Made by a program: the position numbers and the translations under genes
Source: an uncultured Erysipelotrichaceae bacterium
GTDB lineage: Bacteria > Bacillota_I > Bacilli_A > Acholeplasmatales > Anaeroplasmataceae
DNA: 7,570 bases
Reading direction: 5' to 3'
Assembly: GCA_902783745.1 (NCBI GenBank)
Contig: CACZRY010000118.1
Location: forward strand, 1 to 7,570
Notes under the pieces: generated by a model
What the model was told of the DNA's origin: nothing
The model's input: the letters and a program-made list of their open reading frames with translations, nothing else
The model's database searches: none
Shown here: in pieces, positions 5,270 to 7,570 of the stretch
Position numbering within the stretch: position 1 is the first letter of the stretch
How the letters are laid out: every line of letters starts with the position of its first letter

Positions 5270-6280
5270 TTATAATTCTTTAAATTGTTTTTCTATTTCT
5301 TGTTCTAACCAAACTCTAATATTAGGCTTTGCGAAAGATGCACGTACAGAATTCATCAATAAATTCTTTAATATAATTGAATTTAAGTTAAATGCATTAT
5401 TTAACATTCTAAATTCATGCTTAATATTAGTATTAGATACTGTTTTATTATCAGTATTAATTGTTAATTTAAATCCATAATTTAATAATCCCTTAAAAGG
5501 ATAATCTGTAATATCATCAAATAATCCAGTATTTAGATTTGATGTTGGACATAATTCTAAAGCTACATTATTCTCTTTAATTGATTTAATAGTTTGTGTA
5601 GATTCAAGTGATCTTACACCATGTCCTATTCTTCTTGCACCAAAAGAAATTGCTTGATCAACACTTTTTGGACCTGCAGCCTCTCCTGCATGTATTGTAG
5701 TTGGAATTACATATGATTTTATTAAATCAAATAAATCCTTAAAATCCTCTGTTGGATATTTAGCCTCATCACCAGCAAGGTCAATGCCTACAACACCATG
5801 TCCTAAATACTTTTTAGCAATCTCTATGGTTTCTAAGTTAAGATCATGATTATCATTTCCCCTCATCATGCATAAAATTATGCCTGATTTTAAATTTGAT
5901 TTTTCTTGACCTCTTATTGCCGCTCTTACACATTGTTCAATAGTCATACCACGTTTCATATGTTTTTGTGGTGCGAATCTTATTTCTGCATAAATAATTC
6001 CATCATCCTTAAGCTTTTCTTTCAAATCAAACATAGCAATTTCAATTGCCTTTGGAGTTTGTAGTAGGCTTACTGGAAAATCAAATTTTTCCAAGTATTC
6101 AGTTAGATTACCACCAACTCTTGGTACTGATAACATATTAATTAAATCATCATCAGTATATTTCTTTTCAATCTTATTAAGCTCTAATAATCTTTTTACA
6201 GTATCAAGTGGTAATGAACCATCAAGATGTAGATGTAGATCAATATAACAATTTAATTTATTAATTACTTCATTTTCCAT
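5270..6280 (-). CDS. add: Adenosine deaminase Add
   Basis: This enzyme deaminates adenosine and deoxyadenosine to inosine and deoxyinosine in purine salvage. The 336-residue protein has the full set of active-site blocks: DLHLHLDGSL (14-23) with zinc ligands His16 and His18, DLAGDE (167-172), HAGEAAG (197-203) with His197 and catalytic Glu200, GHGVRS (219-224), CPTSNLNTG (244-252) and NTDNKTVSNT (275-284), where Asp277 is the last zinc ligand. The residue after Asp277 is Asn where animal enzymes have Asp; I recall NTDN in many bacterial Add proteins, so this is probably normal. The start is set at the ATG at 6280 because GGAGGAAG sits just upstream; an ATG five codons earlier is part of that ribosome site. 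The gene has its own promoter and terminator and is likely monocistronic. Confidence 0.95.
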   Translation of the reverse strand: MENEVINKLNCYIDLHLHLDGSLPLDTVKRLLELNKIEKKYTDDDLINMLSVPRVGGNLTEYLEKFDFPVSLLQTPKAIEIAMFDLKEKLKDDGIIYAEIRFAPQKHMKRGMTIEQCVRAAIRGQEKSNLKSGIILCMMRGNDNHDLNLETIEIAKKYLGHGVVGIDLAGDEAKYPTEDFKDLFDLIKSYVIPTTIHAGEAAGPKSVDQAISFGARRIGHGVRSLESTQTIKSIKENNVALELCPTSNLNTGLFDDITDYPFKGLLNYGFKLTINTDNKTVSNTNIKHEFRMLNNAFNLNSIILKNLLMNSVRASFAKPNIRVWLEQEIEKQFKEL

Positions 6281-6324
6281 AACTACTTCCTCCATATTTA
6301 ATTTAATAGATTTATTCTAAATAC

Positions 6325-6352
6325 ATTATAGCATAAAAAAATAGAGTTTCAA
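6325..6352 (-). promoter_or_regulatory. add promoter, nested in the upstream terminator
   Basis: The minus strand has TTGAAA (6352-6347), a 16-base spacer and a perfect TATAAT (6330-6325) preceded by TGC, an extended -10. The -35 lies within the 3' arm of the upstream terminator and the spacer covers its U-tract. Transcription would start near 6318, giving a leader of about 38 bases. Confidence 0.8.
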
Positions 6353-6379
6353 AGAAAATCACTTTCTTTAAAACTCTAT
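6335..6379 (-). terminator. Strong terminator after the 345-residue membrane protein gene
   Basis: Arms at 6379-6363 and 6357-6341 pair over 17 bp with one G-U and a 5-base loop, followed by six further T on the minus strand. It begins 11 bases after the stop codon. The long stem and U-tract make this the strongest terminator in the window. Its 3' arm also holds the add -35. Confidence 0.93.
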
Positions 6380-6389
6380 AATAATTCTA

Positions 6390-7427
6390 TTATTCTACTG
6401 TTGAGGCATTTTTTACAAATTCAACAACTTCAATATCATAATTTGTAGTTACATTTAATAATTTAAATGCTTTATAGAATGTAACATCAGTTAAATAGAA
6501 ACAATTAACTTTTGTTGTAATTTCTCTTCCATAATCATCATAATCTATGATTGTTTCAGATTTATCAATCTTATTAGCACTATATAATACTAGATATGAA
6601 CCACAAACATTATAGAAATATTCATCACCTGTACCATACTTACCACCAGTTATGATATCATTATAATTCTTATAATCTTGATATTCAAAAGCTGAATGTA
6701 GACCATTTTCATTTCTTAACATAGAATATTGAACTCCACTTTCGCCTTCTTGGAATTCGTATTGTTCATTTGTGATAGATGATTCACTAGCTGATAGGTT
6801 TTGAGTTTCAATGATATAATCATTACCATCAACTTCAACTGTAATAGGTACTTCTTCATCTAATCCACCTGATAATGTAATAGTGTCAGTAACATAATCT
6901 TCTGATACATAATCATCTATTGCATGGAATTGGTGATTTGCGTTATATTTGAATCCTAAAACATCTGATAATTCATCTGTAAAATATTTATAAGCAATTG
7001 GTGTTAAATCATATAATCTACCAATTGTAAAGAATGCATAGAAATCTGTTTTAGCTTCATCTGTATAAACAGTTAATGACTTCTTCTTTTCTAATGTGTA
7101 ATAATAAATAGTTTCCTTATTACCATCAGATGAACCATATTCAAAGCTACATTGGTTAGTGCCTTCATCTACCCATACTACAACCTCATCGCCACTCTTA
7201 CCATCGTAATAATATTTAATCCAGCCTCTTCCGTCCTTAATTCTTTTAGGACCTGTTGCCATAGAAGCAATGATTAATACTAATATAATAGCAATGAATG
7301 CGATATAGCATGCACCAACAACTATATATCTTTTATATTCTTTTATGAACTTTTCTCTTTTTTCTTTAGTTTCTTTTTTCTTAGCTAATTTTTCTTCCTG
7401 TTCTTTAGTAATATTATTATCCTGCAT
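6390..7427 (-). CDS. Single-pass membrane protein with a large extracytoplasmic domain, function unknown
   Basis: I do not recognise a family for this 345-residue protein. Residues 1-33 are very rich in Lys and Glu (for example EEKLAKKKETKEKREKF, 11-27) and could form a short cytoplasmic helix or coiled coil. One membrane helix follows at about 34-56 (YIVVGACYIAFIAIILVLII at 34-53), and the remaining roughly 285 residues are acidic, rich in Tyr, Asp and Asn, and probably outside. The positive N-terminal side fits an N-in topology. There is no lipobox, LPxTG sorting signal or recognisable catalytic motif. The outer part looks beta-rich and contains three cysteines (93, 275 and 309), so one disulfide is possible. 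The start is an ATG preceded by a run of seven G as ribosome site. It has its own promoter and a strong terminator, so it is probably monocistronic. Surface sensing, adhesion or a cell-envelope role would be guesses. Confidence 0.85.
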   Translation of the reverse strand: MQDNNITKEQEEKLAKKKETKEKREKFIKEYKRYIVVGACYIAFIAIILVLIIASMATGPKRIKDGRGWIKYYYDGKSGDEVVVWVDEGTNQCSFEYGSSDGNKETIYYYTLEKKKSLTVYTDEAKTDFYAFFTIGRLYDLTPIAYKYFTDELSDVLGFKYNANHQFHAIDDYVSEDYVTDTITLSGGLDEEVPITVEVDGNDYIIETQNLSASESSITNEQYEFQEGESGVQYSMLRNENGLHSAFEYQDYKNYNDIITGGKYGTGDEYFYNVCGSYLVLYSANKIDKSETIIDYDDYGREITTKVNCFYLTDVTFYKAFKLLNVTTNYDIEVVEFVKNASTVE

Positions 7428-7434
7428 ATATTAA

Positions 7435-7441
7435 CCCCCCC
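7435..7441 (-). promoter_or_regulatory. Seven-G ribosome binding site of the membrane protein gene
   Basis: On the minus strand GGGGGGG stands 7 bases before the ATG at 7427, where other genes here have GGAGG or AGGTG. It can pair with the anti-Shine-Dalgarno CCUCC by G-C and G-U pairs. A homopolymer at this place could vary in length by slippage and change translation, which is inferred, not shown. Confidence 0.6.
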
Positions 7442-7462
7442 AGAAAGCATTATTATATGTTT

Positions 7463-7491
7463 ATTATACTACATCTTTTATGATTTGTAAA
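7463..7491 (-). promoter_or_regulatory. Promoter of the 345-residue membrane protein gene
   Basis: The minus strand has TTTACA (7491-7486, five of six matches to TTGACA), a 17-base spacer and a perfect TATAAT (7468-7463). Transcription would start near 7456, giving a leader of about 29 bases. This is the best-matching promoter in the window. Confidence 0.85.
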
Positions 7492-7495
7492 AGAT
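7473..7495. repeat. Inverted repeat over the -35 of the membrane protein promoter
   Basis: On the minus strand ATCTTTTA (7495-7488) and TAAAAGAT (7480-7473) are perfect inverted copies around a 7-base spacer. The left arm holds most of the -35 and the right arm lies within the spacer. The position fits a repressor operator. No regulator gene is visible and AT-rich chance pairing is possible. Confidence 0.4.
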
Positions 7496-7570
7496 TTAAT
7501 TATCGCTTCTTTGATAACTATTTTTCATATTCATACTTCTTATATATAAAACTTTATTTAATAAGAGAGA

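Noticed and set aside
5451..5460. NTDN instead of NTDD at the adenosine deaminase metal site
   Set aside because: The zinc-binding Asp is kept and, from memory, Asn at the next position is common in bacterial Add proteins, so it is not a sign of inactivation.
6281..6295. Five-codon N-terminal extension of add
   Set aside because: Its ATG is part of ATGGAGGAAG, which is the ribosome site of the ATG at 6280.
7496..7570. Possible 3' tail of another minus-strand gene entering from the right edge (24 open codons ending in TAA)
   Set aside because: Too short to judge, no recognisable sequence, and no terminator before the next promoter; another frame with early stops is equally likely to be the real context.
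7501..7570. Plus-strand promoter starting with TTGATA at 7511
   Set aside because: No good -10 at 16-18 bases; the nearest TATATA is about 24 bases away, and no plus-strand gene is visible before the edge.
1..7570. Mobile elements, CRISPR arrays, tRNA or rRNA genes
   Set aside because: No transposase, integrase, direct-repeat array, cloverleaf or rRNA-like stretch was found on either strand.

Overview
The window is very AT-rich and every supported gene lies on the minus strand, so it reads from right to left. Genes are tightly packed, Shine-Dalgarno sites are GGAGG-like, promoters are sigma-70/SigA-like, intrinsic terminators have long U-tracts, and TGA is used as a stop (queD and the small membrane gene). 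Together with a preQ1-I riboswitch and the protein types, this suggests a low-GC member of the Bacillota (Bacilli, Erysipelotrichia or Clostridia) using the standard bacterial code. The species cannot be named from the sequence alone.

Layout in transcription order (right to left): (1) a 345-residue single-pass membrane protein of unknown function, with its own strong promoter, a dyad over the -35 and a seven-G Shine-Dalgarno tract, ending at a long hairpin terminator; (2) a monocistronic adenosine deaminase gene (add), whose promoter is embedded in that terminator; (3) an alpha/beta hydrolase followed by a YabB/TrmN6-like methyltransferase, joined by a TAATG stop-start overlap and closed by a perfect 11-bp terminator; (4) a 58-residue two-helix membrane protein, overlooked by length-filtered gene callers, translationally coupled (ATGA) to nudC, an NAD(H) pyrophosphatase; (5) a queuosine-precursor operon, queD-queE-folE-queC-queF, behind a promoter, a preQ1-I riboswitch and two successive terminator-like hairpins. 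QueF runs off the left edge.

The que operon encodes the whole route from GTP to preQ1: FolE makes dihydroneopterin triphosphate, QueD makes 6-carboxytetrahydropterin, QueE contracts the ring to CDG, QueC makes preQ0 and QueF reduces it to preQ1. The end product is the expected riboswitch ligand, so the layout is a classic feedback loop. Later steps (Tgt, QueA, QueG/QueH) are not in the window.

Most of the region is conserved housekeeping metabolism and I do not see a clearly new system such as a defence island, mobile element or CRISPR array. The points most worth a second look are the unannotated small membrane protein coupled to nudC, the double hairpin behind the riboswitch, the absence of a dedicated nudC terminator, promoters nested in upstream terminators, and the poly-G ribosome binding site.
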